Position numbers and translations under genes: made by a program
Notes under the pieces: generated by a model
Told to the model about the DNA's origin: nothing
The model's input: only the letters and a program-made list of their open reading frames with translations
Databases searched by the model: none
Shown: positions 64,000 through 64,000 of the stretch, in pieces
How the letters are laid out: each line of letters begins with the position of its first letter
Numbering within the stretch: position 1 is the first letter of the stretch
NCBI RefSeq assembly: GCF_039851965.1
Contig: NZ_CP156674.1
Location: 1,116,001 to 1,180,000 of the forward strand
Direction: 5' to 3'
From: Pseudalkalibacillus hwajinpoensis
GTDB lineage: Bacteria > Bacillota > Bacilli > Bacillales > Guptibacillaceae
DNA length: 64,000 bases

Positions 64000-64000
64000 A

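Noticed and set aside
1..64000. CRISPR array, prophage, complete insertion sequence, tRNA or rRNA genes
   Set aside because: I saw no regularly spaced repeats, phage structural genes, intact transposase, or tRNA-like cloverleaf signatures in this reading.

Overview
The window reads as a chromosomal segment of a Gram-positive, low-GC, Bacillus-like member of the Bacillaceae. The evidence is purine-rich ribosome binding sites (AGGAGG, GGGGGA) before almost every gene, frequent TTG and GTG starts, a T-box leader, cre-like and GlnR/TnrA-type operators, short-loop terminators, and lipobox lipoproteins. No phage, CRISPR array, rRNA, tRNA or complete insertion sequence was seen. No genus-level assignment is possible from sequence reading alone.

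Layout. 1-1.7 kb: the 3' end of a D-galactonate dehydratase gene (dgoD) and a GntP-type permease. 2-14 kb (minus strand): a beta-galactoside locus with a YesN/YesM-like two-component system, an ABC sugar importer (binding lipoprotein and two permeases), a GH2 beta-galactosidase and a GH35 beta-galactosidase. 15-21 kb (minus): malate:quinone oxidoreductase, a small P-loop kinase, an rsgA remnant, a LigT-like gene lacking a normal start codon, an alpha-carbonic anhydrase lipoprotein, and a frameshifted tyrS behind an intact T-box. 21.6-25.7 kb: a zinc-ribbon mini-protein, an aconitase of the short type, a PLP aminotransferase and an Asn/Gln-rich small protein. 25.8-29 kb: a large secreted GH27-like glycosidase with carbohydrate-binding domains. 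29.5-31.2 kb: glnK-amtB. 31.4-35.8 kb: YdeI family, methylmalonate-semialdehyde dehydrogenase, iron-type alcohol dehydrogenase, 3-methyladenine glycosylase. 37-41 kb: RND exporter and a HAD phosphatase. 41.6-44.7 kb: AraC regulator and GH42 beta-galactosidase. 45-46.5 kb: Cu/Zn SOD lipoprotein, a strongly folded intergenic element, and YceI. 46.6-51 kb: LacI regulator, RpiB-type isomerase and TRAP transporter. 51.5-53.2 kb: a graveyard of broken genes. 53.3-64 kb: YetF-like protein, amidohydrolase, EamA transporter, thiC with a TPP riboswitch, MFS exporter with GlsB, a decayed ABC exporter, and a partial DinB-like gene.

Functionally the window is dominated by galactoside use. Three unrelated beta-galactosidase families (GH2, GH35, GH42), an ABC importer, a secreted clan-D glycosidase and galactonate genes lie together, and cre-like sites precede the binding-protein, GH42 and GH27-like genes, pointing to carbon catabolite control. 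A second sugar system (TRAP plus RpiB-like isomerase plus LacI) has repeated operators and no identified substrate.

A striking property is the density of lesions. At least four otherwise good genes carry single-base frameshifts, and a further six or so loci are fragments or have several lesions. Some single-base events could be sequencing errors; the fragments, an apparent internal deletion and a lost catalytic serine cannot be explained that way.
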